A stretch of DNA of 64,000 bases. It comes from Petunia secreta. Lineage: Eukaryota > Streptophyta > Magnoliopsida > Solanales > Solanaceae. The notes beneath the pieces were generated by a model. The model did not search any database. It was given only the letters and a program-made list of their open reading frames with translations, and was not told where the DNA came from. Below, piece after piece: positions 53,872 through 64,000 of the stretch (its first letter is position 1; each line of letters opens with the position of its first letter). Location: the NCBI GenBank assembly GCA_029990175.1, contig JARKIP010000035.1, positions 38,392,001 to 38,456,000 of the forward strand. Reading direction: 5' to 3'. Made by a program: the position numbers and the translations under genes.

Positions 53872-56727
53872 TGTCACGACCCAATTTCCAAGGGCTCGTG
53901 ATGGCACCTTAACAACATTTGCCTAGGCGAACCAATGAAACAAGATGCGGAAAAGAACAATAATGTGAAAAGATCATAAATGGATATATAAATATAAAAG
54001 GGTGAAGTCCAAAAGAATATATCCACAAAAGAATTGGAGCATTCTAAGAGTGACTCAATAAAGTATGAATATACAGCAAAGAAATCTGAGTCCTATCTCT
54101 AAGTGACTACGGCGGTATGCCACCACGGTATGTGTGGTCGGCTCACCTCAATCAAAAGTCTCAGAAGCCTCGGGAACCGCTAACGTCCGGGCTGCTGACT
54201 GGATGAAGGACCTGCGCACGTAGCAGAGTAAGTTATGAGCCGAAGCCCAGTAAGATCACCGGCAGGCCCGCTAAGGTACCCTTGCGGGACAAGTCGCTAC
54301 ATGCATCATAAGCAACAACATACTATAGTAATCATACAATAAAGTAGTGAAATCACAAATAGATGTAACACATTCCATACACACAAGTAGTAACCAGAAG
54401 TCTCAAGGATTATGCCCATCCAACGTAAGGCATAGGTCAACTCAGCGGCGGTTTGGAGGTCCAATCTCTACTCCCGTGCCGACTAACCTAGACCTACGAT
54501 GGACTAGCAACACCACTACTAAGTATCAACCATATACCGTGACCCGAAGTCACTATCACAATCATGAATAAGTAGATCAACGACCCGTAGTCGTTGGCTC
54601 ATCTCAAATCTGTCTACGATCGCACCACACCCCCTGTCAAGTACGTCGTATCTCAATAAATCAAGTGACCACACCACACCCCCTTTCAAGTGTGTCACAT
54701 CTCAAAGATCAAGTGTCCACACCACACCCCCTGTCAAGTGTGACACATCTCATAGTATAGGAGACACCACACCCCCTGTCAAGTGTCCCTCTAACAGTAT
54801 TAATATCCACGACATTAATAACAATAACAGAAATAATAACAGAAATATTAATAACGATAATATTTCACAGTCACCGTAACCCAGGTTGGTTATGCTAGCT
54901 GAACGTAAGGCGAAGGTTAACCCGACCACAGTTTGGGGGTACAATCCCTACTCCCATGTCGTCCAACCCAAGGTTACGTATAGACAGCACTACCCAACCC
55001 GGCACGTGAACAAATCAAGTACCAATATCATACAAAAGCCGGCAAAATCCTCGGCAAGACATTTATCATGACATGCCGGCAACATCCTCGGCCATGTCCC
55101 AAGTTCTTGCTATCTAAGCATGGCGTAGCAAGCGTTACTACGATATAAATTTAAGCTACCTCGACGTATCGTTTAGACCGGCACATACCTCAGTCGAGTC
55201 ACAATCTCGCTATTTATAACAAACAATAATAGCAAGTAATTTACATCATTAATCCTAACCATTGTTAGGTATATATATGCGTACATGAAGCATACTAGCA
55301 TGAAGGAAGAGTCCATAAGCACAACAGAGGTCAAGTCTCACTTACCTCGAAATTCGGGCTCAAATGCCGGGAAGAATCTCCTTTCCCGCTCGCCTTGTCC
55401 GCGAAGGACTCTCCACTAGGTCTATTAAGACAAGATATAGCACATATGAGTGCTCAATTATAGCTATTTAAGCCTATAGGCATCCTAGGGTAAAAATTAC
55501 CAAAATGCCCCCGGGTAGGGCCGAGCCCTAAATTTACAAAATGTACTTTTCCGGACTCCTCACGCTCCCGTGAGTCCAAAAGTACACTTAGATTCCACAT
55601 GCGAGCCTTGCTCGATGTCTTTCCCCAATCCTTAAGAATCTAGGGTTCTAACCCATTTCCAAGAATCAACCCTTTGATTCTTGTGTTAATCAACATAAAG
55701 ATGGATTGAAAGGGCTTACCTTAAGTGTAAGTATGATTGTGTCTTCAAGAAATACATAAGTATGATTGGGTCTTCAAGAAATACCCAAAAATCGCCTCAA
55801 GAGCTCACCAAATGATTTTTATAAGTTATGAACCGAAATGGCCCGAAATGGCCTTTTTATAGCAGTTTTTTTTTTTTTTTTGCCTCTGTGACAGCTTCTT
55901 TTGAAAAACTCATAACTTTTGATAAGAATGTCCAAATGACCTAAAACTGGTGCCATTAGAACCACAACTCAAAGGGCTACAACTTTCATGTTTTGCGTTT
56001 GTCCTAATTTCTTACGGATTTGCCAGAAAATCAGCTTTTATTCGGCTATTTGCGCCAAAACAGAACAGAAAAGTCGAACCAGATTTTCTACTGTTTTAGG
56101 GGCAAAACGGGACCCTACGAAGCTCAGAATGATCCTAAATTTTGCACACAAGTCATAAAATACTTGGGTGACATGCTCGTCAAGACGGAACTCAATTCAG
56201 ACCTCCAGAACTCAAAAAGTGGGTCCCACGGCAAAGGTTCAATTTTCGACTTTCGCCAAAATAGCGAAATTTGACCAAACGACCTCGGAATCCAATTCCG
56301 AAAGTTGCTACAAGTCACAAATGACTATACGAACCTAACGGAACTTTCGGAGCTCATTTGCTCAAATCGAGCTCGGAAACCTCTTTTAACTCTTTTAAAC
56401 TTCCGAAACGGGGACTTTATCAAAAGTCCTATCAAACGAGGTCCGTTTTCAATTTTGAAGGTTGCTAGATATCATAAATGACGAGACGGACCTAACGGTG
56501 CGCTCGGATTTTCCATCGGGGTTCGTTTACTCAAAACAACCTATCGAAACCCCAAATTCCTTTCCGGAATTTCATAAACGGATCCTTTTCTCGAAAACCT
56601 ATCAAATGGACTCCGTTTCGACTCAGATTTCACATACGTGTCATAAATGACCTAACGGAGCTTTTGGGACTGTCGACACGTAAATCGAGGTCCCGGATCC
56701 CGTAACGACTATTTGAGGGTCGTTACA
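53872..56727 (-). repeat. 5' LTR of element F
   Basis: Matches 45776-48646 with few differences: scattered substitutions, a shorter T-run at 55867-55880 and absence of a 12-base segment. Contains the same CCACACCCCC tandem block at 54624-54788. Right end GTCGTTACA followed by TTATG. Confidence 0.95.
55853..55862 (-). promoter_or_regulatory. TATA box of element F 5' LTR
   Basis: CTATAAAAAG on the reverse strand, beside an A-run (plus-strand T-run), about 870 bases into the LTR. Confidence 0.55.
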
Positions 56728-56732
56728 TTATG

Positions 56733-57230
56733 TCACCTCGAAGGTGTTCGTTATTTGAATGCCTTTGTTGCTCCGGAGGCGTATTTATGTCACCTCGAAG
56801 GTGTTAGTTATTTGAATGCCTCTTAGGCGTTAATTTTGTTGCCCCGGAGGCGTATTTATGTCACCTCGAAGGTGTTAGTTATTTGAATGCCTCTAAGGCG
56901 TTAATTTTATTGCCTTAAAGGCGTATTTCTGTCACCTCGAAGGTGTTAATTATTTAAATTCCTCTAAGGAGTAATCTTTTATGGTCTCGAAGACGTTTAA
57001 CGTTAGCACACTTTCTTGAGCACATTTTGTAGCCTCCCGAGGCGTTTATACATTTTCTATACATATTTTCATAGCCTTGCATTGCTAATAAGTTTGTTAA
57101 GGCTGAGAATAATGAGATTTCTTCGGATGTGTACTTACTTTGAGTTGGAGCCCATTCCAAGATTGCTTTTCAAATTGCCTCTTCATGATTGGAAGCTTTA
57201 GGCTTTATCATGGTTATTGCCGAAAAGGCG
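56733..57230 (+). repeat. Hairpin array of H, right part
   Basis: Continuation of the array after F. CACCT-CGA-AGGTG recurs four times (56734, 56790, 56852, 56933). GCC-CCGGA-GGC appears again at 56840; in the next unit it is replaced by GCCTT-A-AAGGC (56912). GCCT-CTT-AGGC (56818) and GCCT-CTA-AGGC (56889) follow. Diverged members keep pairing: TCCT-CTA-AGGA (56960), GTCT-CGA-AGAC (56984), GCCTC-CC-GAGGC (57032), GCC-GAAAA-GGC (57219). Most are followed by G(C)GT-A/T-rich tails. Confidence 0.8.
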
Positions 57231-57927
57231 GCATTTTTATCCTCATTATTTAGTTTAAAGTTCACTTTATGTTCCAATTAATTGAAGCTTTTTATTGCTT
57301 TATTTTTCAGTCTACCAACGGCCCCGAAGTTATCTTTCCTCACAAAGCCGGATTGCTTCACAAGTTGATTGGAAGACAAGCTTAGCATTGATTCTGCAAC
57401 CAGTATCTACAAGTTTTATTGTTGTTAATTATTTCTTACTCCATTTATCAAGTCTTGTTTGCAGTTACTCACTTACCGTTTGTCAAGTTTAATACAGGAT
57501 TTTAGCAGCACCGCAGCAGCATTTGGAGCATAACGTGGAACTCTTTCTTAGCAGTGAACTGGGGCAATCGTTGATATGAGCTAGACTCGTCAACGAGGAT
57601 CTGAAGAATCGCACTCGAACAAGCAAGTCTATCCTAATCTTTCATTTCGGATTAGGGTGTCAGTTTGGTTTCTTTCCTATTCGTGCGTCCTTTTCTGTTC
57701 ATCGTGCGAGTTTTCGTGTCTAAGTGTCGTTGAACTACATATGGCCTGATTCTCTTTCAGCCCGAGATATGTAGGCAACTCGAAAACCGGAGTTCGGCCA
57801 TGTCCATAAGCCTCGTATTTTGGTCCTTGAAATCAAAGTACTTGGCCTTGTCGTGACAAAATTGGTTTCTCGTCAACTTCTTTACCCTGAAAACTCTTTC
57901 ATCCTTTTCCGGGTAAAGAGGGGCAGC
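57231..57927 (+). other. 3' end of H interior with polypurine tract
   Basis: Non-coding sequence with one more GAACTACAT...GATATGTAGGCA motif (57732-57776). The purine-rich GGGTAAAGAGGGGCAGC (57911-57927) directly before the 3' LTR serves as plus-strand primer. Confidence 0.7.
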
Positions 57928-60854
57928 TGTTGATACCCAATTTTGTCCCGAAAATTTTAATTAGTCCAAATTATTAAATAAAATCAATTTTTAAATTTTA
58001 AAATGAATTAATAAATTTGGAAGGAAAAAGTTAAATTTGCAAGATATATCCTAAAATACTTCCCACCCGCGCAATACCCTTTTTAATTACTCTATCCTAA
58101 GAGAGGCTAAAATAGTTTCCCGTCCTAAATTAGAGCCCATTTATGCAAGCATATACATAGCATACAACATACGCTTAATTCAGATACCCATTTCAGCCCG
58201 TGAACCAATTCCCTAGAACCCATACCCGATTTTCCCAATTCAAATCCCTAGCCCGATCCAATTATTTTCTGCAAAAAACTCTTACCCCTGTCCTCCACAT
58301 CACCATCTTCGTACCAGAACTTATTCAATTCGAGCCGTTGAAGGTTTTTCTCGGTATTTCACAGCTTGGAAAGAGCCCTAACGAGTAGATATAAAAAGCT
58401 GAAGTTGAAGGTAAAATTGGTGGCAGCCGTTAATGGAGTGAAAGGGGGGAGAGCGGCAGAAAAGGGAGGCAGTGGCATAGAGAATATCAGATATATATAA
58501 AAAATGCAATGTATAAATTGAAGGGAGTTTTAAGTTAAAAGAGGTAGCACTACTGTTTTCTGGTAGATGGTAGCTTCAGATTGTTTTATCGCTTCTTCGA
58601 GTTGCATTCTTTGGATCGACGCCCTTGTCCGCTGCTCGCAGAAAGGTAAACTCTTTTTCATTTTAGCATTTAACCTTCTTGTTCATTTTGTTTTTACTAA
58701 ATGTGTGAATGATATGTTGTAGTAGTGTATGATCTATGCAGTGTTTGAGTAGTTCTTTTTGTTTCTAAACATGAAATGGTTTTGAAGTTTTAAAGTGTTA
58801 TTAATCTTCACCTGCTTTTAGTACTAACTAAGCGATATAGGTTCTTAAGATAAACTACTTCTGTAGAGTTTCTTAAGCTTGGCAAAATGGAATCATGTGA
58901 ATAGTTTTAAAGTGTAAAATCTTGTTCTTTCATCAGTTCCAGAGTTCTACCTCATGTCTTCTTGTGCCTGACCCCTGTTCTTTAAAATTAAAAGCTAGAG
59001 ACTTTATGGCTGCAATTGGTTCAGAACTTGAGTTGTTTATCTAAAGCCGCTTGGTTTGCTGGTTAATAGTTAGTTGATTCATTAAGCCATACTCTTAGTC
59101 CTTCTGTTTAGCTCAAGGTAAAGAGGTTTAGATACAACTTTAAGTTTGAACCTTGAATGTTAACGAGTTGAGGGTATTAAGCCTGGGTAATCTGTCCTGT
59201 CTCTCTTACGCTTAAAAAATAATCTCTCTGTGTTAAAACAGTCCATAAAGTTCACTCTTTCATAAGTTAGAAGTTATGATTAACTAAAATATTTTAGATA
59301 ATATCGCTCGCTAAATAATCTGAAGCTTGTCTAGTATGTGCAGTTTGTGGATGGTATCTCTTCATGTGTCTATTCTTTGCTTGTTTGAACTGAGAATCTG
59401 TTTAAGGTTGAGGCCTGTTTTCTTTGGTTAGACACCATAGCATGCGACTCTTAAAAAAAAAACTTTTATTTCCATGTCTATTTGGCTTCAAATGGAATTC
59501 ATCTATTGCAATAGCATTATGTCCTAGTGTTTCTGTGAGAAGAGGCTGCAGGTCTGATCCTGTTCTTGCTTTTGTTGTTTGAATGAGGGCAGGCAGAGCC
59601 GGGGGGCCTGTAGGTTGTTCATAGAGGTAGCAGGGGTGTAATCAGGTAGGCTGTTTTAAAAGGGGATGGGAGCTGATTCTGGTGGTCTGTTTGGTCTAGC
59701 TGCAGGTCCTGGAGGTTGTGAGAAGGTGAGGATGCTGTTCTAGGGAGTTGTTTTGGAGGCAGTTAGGCAGTCTGAGGGAGGTCTGGTGGTGGTGCATTTG
59801 TTTGTGAGTGTGTGCAGGTGAGTGCAGGCAGCTAGTATGAGCTTGAAAGTGTTCAGTTGAGTGTGTTCTAGTGTTTGTGTTAGCGTGAGTGTGAAATGGC
59901 TGCTGTTGTGTGTGTTTACTGAGGAGAAATATGAGTGTGTGCAGGTTGTTGTGAATTGGGTTGACGATCTGTAGCCATTTGAAGGAGAATTTTTCCTTTA
60001 GTTTGAAGAAGAAAATGCTTCATTAAAACATTATGAGCATTAAAATTAGAGTCTTTGCATCTGTTTCCGATCCTTTAATTTTATAAGAGGTTTCATGTTT
60101 CTTCAATATAAAATTTGAGTTCAATGAATCATTAAAATTGTTCTAGCTTAGCAAAAGTCAGTGGCATGTTTCCTAAGTTGCAATTTTAACTTGTGTGTTC
60201 TTCTTAGTATCCATTAGTGAGTTGTTCTTGAGTATGTTCTGGCTAGGGTCTTGATTTAGTTTCCAGCAGGTCCCTTCCTTTTCTTGAGGTCATTAGATTG
60301 TAGTTATTGTGTAGGTTGCATATAGAGCTTAATGAGCTAAAGTGTAAGGTCTGCTGCTGATGTTTAGTTGTAGTGTATATTGATTGTTTGTGATGTTATT
60401 GAGTTGGTTCAGTATTGGTTTACTTCTTTGTTTAAAATGAAGTTTTATTGTTTGCTTGGTATTCTTGGTTACTTAAGTTAACAGAAACTTTAATCTTGTG
60501 GCTGATATAAGAGTAATTTGTTTGGCTTGTTAATGAAATTGTGTAGTAATTATGGTCATGGTCTCCTACTGTCATTGTTCATTTTATATTAATTAGATTT
60601 CTAATTCCTTATCTTTCTTTATCTTTTGGCATGGAATAACCTTGGGATGAGTTGGCTAACTCTAATTGAGGATGGCTCATCGGCATTGGAGTTGCATTTG
60701 GGTTAAGATTCGGGCTCAAGTTCTCAAGATTATAGAAAACTTTAAAATTCAAGGCTCCCGCGAGTTTGTCAAATTCCCGGGTTTTTATCTTTCAACTCCT
60801 ATCCTTCTTTTTTTTCCTTTTAGAATGTTTATGAAAAATTTGTAGAAATATTTA

Positions 60855-60895
<41 letters not shown>

Positions 60896-61711
60896 TTTGT
60901 TTTAGTTATTTGGTTCACTTTATGTTCATTATCTTTTATTTTTAAAGTCGTTGTTTAATTTATTGCAAATCAGGCCATTTAAGCAAATGCGTTTAAAATT
61001 TCATAAATTTTGAAAACCACGACTAATAATGAATATAAGAAAGGACTTCTATCTTATTGATACGAAGTAATTTCTTTAAAAAGTCAAAATTTATAAAAAA
61101 GTTTTCATTAACTTCTAAATGTCCCGAAACAACTTTGCAAAAAGTGACTTGAAATCTAAATTCCATCTTATGGTGTGATACTCGGGTTTTAAAGTTGAAA
61201 TTAAGCAAGTGCCATTTATGCACTATCACATACGAATTGGCAAAGAAATTAGGACGATCAAATCGCTCCTTTTTCAAAAGAAAATGCGCTTTTATTTTAC
61301 TTTATTTTATTTTGAAAAAATATAGCTAAAGCTTTCAAATAAATTACAAATCTTTTGAAAACTTGCTAAATTTAATTAGTTGAATTAATTAATAGTTCAA
61401 TTAATTATTTTAGAAAAAAGCGCATAAATAGCACTTGAAAATATTTTGGAAACCTGTCGGATTAACCGTTTTTAACGAAATTTCGAAAGTGCCTTAAAAA
61501 CCTTCTTTCGAAATTAGCACAACCTTTTACCTTTAGAATCTCTGAAAGAAAGACCGTCTTTTTATAAAACGGAGTTTTACACGCATTTGTTTATCTTGTT
61601 CCCTTTTTTTCCTTAAATTGGGTGGCGACTCCAAAACTCCAAAAGAGTTAGTCCATCATGTCGATATTCCTAAATTTAATCCTTTTGGGTTAATTTTTTA
61701 GGGGTTCAACA
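57928..61711 (+). repeat. 3' LTR of element H
   Basis: 3784 bp copy of 37094-40970, with a shorter TA tract (about 60862-60890), several small indels and a missing GTCGAGTCGTCGACTTC-type stretch near 58598. Ends GGGGTTCAACA, then GTCTG. Confidence 0.92.
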
Positions 61712-61716
61712 GTCTG

Positions 61717-62101
61717 CAGAAGGAGCTCAATTCTTTATGATGATACTGACTAACTCTGCTGAATCAATTTCAGTCAATAGCTTACAAGCTCAACAAGATG
61801 GGGATCTACCACCAGAGCCGGCTTCTTTGCTTAAGGAGTATGCTAGGATCTTTGAAATGCCTATTGCATTACCCCTATATTGAGGACCATTTGATCACAG
61901 AAGACCACTGATTGATCAAGTTATTCCAGTCAGTAAGAGGTCATACAGATATCCTGGAGTCAAGAAGGATATTATAGAAAAGTTGGTACAGGAAATGATG
62001 GATCAAGAAGTCATCCAGAATAGTAGTAGTCCTTATGCTTCACCTGTTGTGTTAGTGGGAAAAAAAGATGGTAGTTGGAGGCTTTGTGTTGATTATAGGG
62101 A
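61717..62101 (+). pseudogene. Element I reverse transcriptase, N-terminal remnant
   Basis: Reads AQFFMMILTNSAESISV, LLKEYARIFEMPIALP, RYPGVKKDIIEKLVQEMMD and SPVVLVGKKDGSWRLCVDYR, the start of gypsy RT. It stops at the first catalytic block; the fingers motif is present but the YxDD motif, RNase H and most of integrase are deleted at about 62100-62190. Confidence 0.82.
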
Positions 62102-62189
62102 CTTAGAGACACATCTGAGGTGCTTAATAGTACCTTAGAGACATATCTGAGGTGCTTTTGCTCTGACAAGTCTATGGATTAGCCTCAGT

Positions 62190-62857
62190 ATTTACCACTT
62201 GCTGAGTGGTGGTATAATATAACCTATCACTCTGCTATTAAATGCACACCCTATGAAGTTCTTTATGGCCAGAAGCCACCTATTCATCTTTCCTACTGGC
62301 TGGGAGATGCTGATTCTGATATGGTGGACAGATCATTAGCAGCTAGGGAGGCAATTATTCAGCTGTTGAAGTTTCATTTGGCTAGAACACAGCGAAGAAT
62401 GAAGGACTTAGCTGACAAACACAGAAGTGATAGATGTTTTGCAGTAGGTGATTTGGTTTATTTGAAGTTGCAGCCCTATAGGCAGGTATCAGTAGCTTCT
62501 AGCCCTTATGACAAGCTAGTAGCTAAGTTTTATAGATCCTATCATGTAGTGGCCAAGGTTGGTGCAGTTGCCTATAAGTTGCTACTACCTGCAGATGTTC
62601 TTATTCACCATATATTCCATGTTTCTCAGCTCAAGAAGTGCCATGAAGTACCATCAACTATTAATCATCCTTTTGTGTTCCATTTATCTAGCCCACATTG
62701 TTCGTACCCTGAGTCTATCTTGGACAGGAGATTAGTGAAAGGGGGCAACAAGGCTGTGAGTCAAGTCTTGTTCAAATGGTCTGGCATTGATGCTGCCCTA
62801 GCTACCTTGGAATACTTTCCTGATTTGAAGACTAGATTTCCTTCTTTTCACCCTTGA
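62190..62857 (+). pseudogene. Element I integrase C-terminus and chromodomain-like end
   Basis: Resumes at the end of the integrase core (YHLLSGGI..TYHSAIKCTPYEVLYGQKPP). An open frame follows (MVDRSLAAREAIIQLLKFHL) with GDLVYLKLQPYRQ, VGAVAYKLLLPADVLIHHIFHVSQLKK and a chromodomain-like VLFKWSGIDAALATLEYF. These are hallmarks of chromovirus integrase ends. The catalytic core proper is missing, so it cannot function. Confidence 0.85.
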
Positions 62858-62886
62858 GGACAAGGGTGTGCTTGTCGAAGGGGTAT

Positions 62887-63278
62887 TGATGCAATTATAG
62901 GTTGAAGTAGCTGAGATTCAGCTAGGAAGAAGTTTGAATCGAGCTAAGAAGAAGAAGCTGAGCTGGCTACTGATGTGGCGAAGCAGTTACTGAGTTAGTT
63001 AGCATTTGGAAGTTAGTTAGTTAGCATTTCAATGTTAGTTACTTGTGCCGGAAGTAATTAGGATTAGTTGGAATTCCAATTAGTTAACAGTTCAATTGTG
63101 TATAAATACGTTGTATATGCATTGTAATCCCTCATTCGTATATCAATACAAATTTCTCTCCTTAATCTCATTTTCCAGATTTGCTTTACTCTCGTTTGTT
63201 CCTGAGTTCAGCTTCCGTCTTCCTCGAGTATTAACTCCGAGATTAGTTTTCGATCCATTTCAGTATAGCATTGCAACA
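62887..63278 (+). repeat. 3' LTR of element I
   Basis: 392-bp partner of 34035-34415, beginning TGATGCAATTATAGG after GGACAAGGGTGTGCTTGTCGAAGGGGTAT and ending GCAACA. Followed by GAAAT (63279-63283). Confidence 0.9.
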
Positions 63279-63283
63279 GAAAT

Positions 63284-64000
63284 AGAGTATTAAAATGAAG
63301 AACTTTAGGTGGTTTACTTTTGTTTTATCGCTTGCCAATACTTTATAATACATATTGATACCATTTTAAAGTAATTGTTGATTATTTCCCCCAAAGACCG
63401 TGTCTCGTGTATAATGATGTTTAATCTGTTGATATTTCCCACAATAATATACTTTCCCCCCTTGAAATATTAATTTGTTGGACGTTTATAAATTTCACCC
63501 ATAACATAATCCACAAGAATGTAAAAATGTTTCGTAATTAATAACAACCACATAGATGATTATAATGTTGTAATTTAAACAAGTTTTTCTTAAATATTCA
63601 AGTAATTACAAGATTGTTATTCTATACAATCTTTTTCTAAATATTGTTTTATACAAACTAAAAATATCAACACATTAATTTTCTTCTTTTTGTTTTTTTC
63701 CATTCATCCTCGCTCCAGTATATGATGTACGCATTCTTCTAAAAGGAATCGTAGTCCTGTTTCTTCCAAGAATCTAAGTCAAGGTAGAATGAGAGTAAAA
63801 AACTACAAAGGAATCAGGGTAAAGTAAACAAAAAGGGCCAAAAATACCCTGACATATTGGAAAAGGTTTAAAAATACCCTTTAGTAATTTTTTGGGCCAT
63901 AAATGCTTATGCCGTTAATTTGTAGGCTAAAGCTGCCCTCAATATTTTATTTAGATTCAAAATTTCCCTAAAAACTGAAGGACTTTTGAAGAAAGAAAAA
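63284..64000. other. Right flank, no gene seen
   Basis: AT-rich DNA. From about 63825 the words AAAAATACCCT and GGGCCA recur, as in the ends of some small dispersed plant repeats, but no boundaries can be drawn within the window. Confidence 0.5.

Larger units (their letters stand above)
45776..56727 (-). mobile_element. Element F: near-complete chromodomain gypsy element, inner level
   Basis: LTRs of 2871 bp (45776-48646) and 2856 bp (53872-56727), perfect target duplication TTATG (45771-45775 and 56728-56732), initiator-Met primer site and polypurine tract. Gag-pol is reverse-strand and one frame from 53663 to about 50275, except for four TAG stops; one indel then separates integrase. LTRs look highly similar by eye, so insertion is relatively recent. 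Chromodomain-type C-terminus and TGTAACGACCC LTR ends fit the Tekay/Del chromovirus group. Confidence 0.95.
37094..61711 (+). mobile_element. Element H: Ogre/Tat-like gag-only LTR element, middle level
   Basis: LTRs of 3.8-3.9 kb start TGTTGA(C/T)ACCCAATTTTG and end GGGGTTCAACA, with a perfect target duplication GTCTG (37089-37093 and 61712-61716). The primer site is tRNA-Arg type. The interior is only about 6 kb once F is removed: a leader, one Ogre-type gag, a motif-rich non-coding 3' region and a polypurine tract. No protease, RT, RNase H or integrase is present, so it is non-autonomous. Element F lies in its 3' hairpin array. Confidence 0.9.
34035..63278 (+). mobile_element. Element I: short-LTR gypsy element, outer level of the nest
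   Basis: LTRs of about 381 bp (34035-34415) and 392 bp (62887-63278) start TGATGCAATTATAGG. A perfect target duplication GAAAT lies at 34030-34034 and 63279-63283. The interior has gag, protease and an RT start, then a deletion to the integrase C-terminus/chromodomain. It is interrupted by a Mutator-like insertion (34556-35650) and by element H (37094-61711). Without the insertions it would be about 3.5 kb. Confidence 0.92.

Overview
This window is plant nuclear DNA made almost entirely of nested retrotransposons, with no intact host gene. The evidence is Ty3/gypsy gag-pol reading frames with plant-type tRNA primer sites, a plant L1-like LINE, very long Ogre/Tat-type LTRs, and small hAT-like and Mutator-like non-autonomous DNA elements. 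From memory, the LTR and MITE motifs look Solanaceae-like, but no database was available and the species is not determined. The AT-rich, gene-poor, deeply nested structure suggests a heterochromatic or pericentromeric block.

Left part (1-12 kb): a forward LTR fragment (1-2187) abuts a reverse LINE that has lost its reverse transcriptase (2188-5410). Next is a complete non-autonomous LTR element A (6181-11924, target duplication GAATC) that carries protein-like frames and a protease-like domain but no reverse transcriptase.

Middle part (12-32 kb): a badly decayed forward gypsy element D (about 12510 to 29476) is interrupted by reverse element C (13532-24214, target duplication ATATG). C is in turn interrupted by reverse element B (13994-21639). 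Reverse element E follows, as one LTR plus a gag stub (29477-32142).

Host island (32.1-34.0 kb): a TA microsatellite, a candidate pair of exons of an unrecognised gene, and a 188-bp hAT-type MITE.

Right part (34-63.3 kb): a three-level nest with perfect 5-bp target duplications at every level. Element I (34035-63278, GAAAT) contains element H (37094-61711, GTCTG), an Ogre-like gag-only element. H contains element F (45776-56727, TTATG), a nearly complete chromodomain gypsy element. I also carries a GC-ended, Mutator-like insertion (34556-35650) with a 9-bp duplication. Unassigned flank closes the window.

Most notable signals: (1) an array of short hairpins in H whose stems change in a compensatory way while spacing, loops and downstream tails persist; (2) a hairpin plus polypurine tract shared by elements A, B, C and D that is also read as codons, with the pol frame of B and C running into the LTR; (3) family-specific GC-rich palindromes clustered upstream of the TATA box and again in the leader of A and B; (4) all eight in-frame stops in the otherwise continuous frames of B, C and F are TAG. 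No viral, toxin or resistance genes were recognised.
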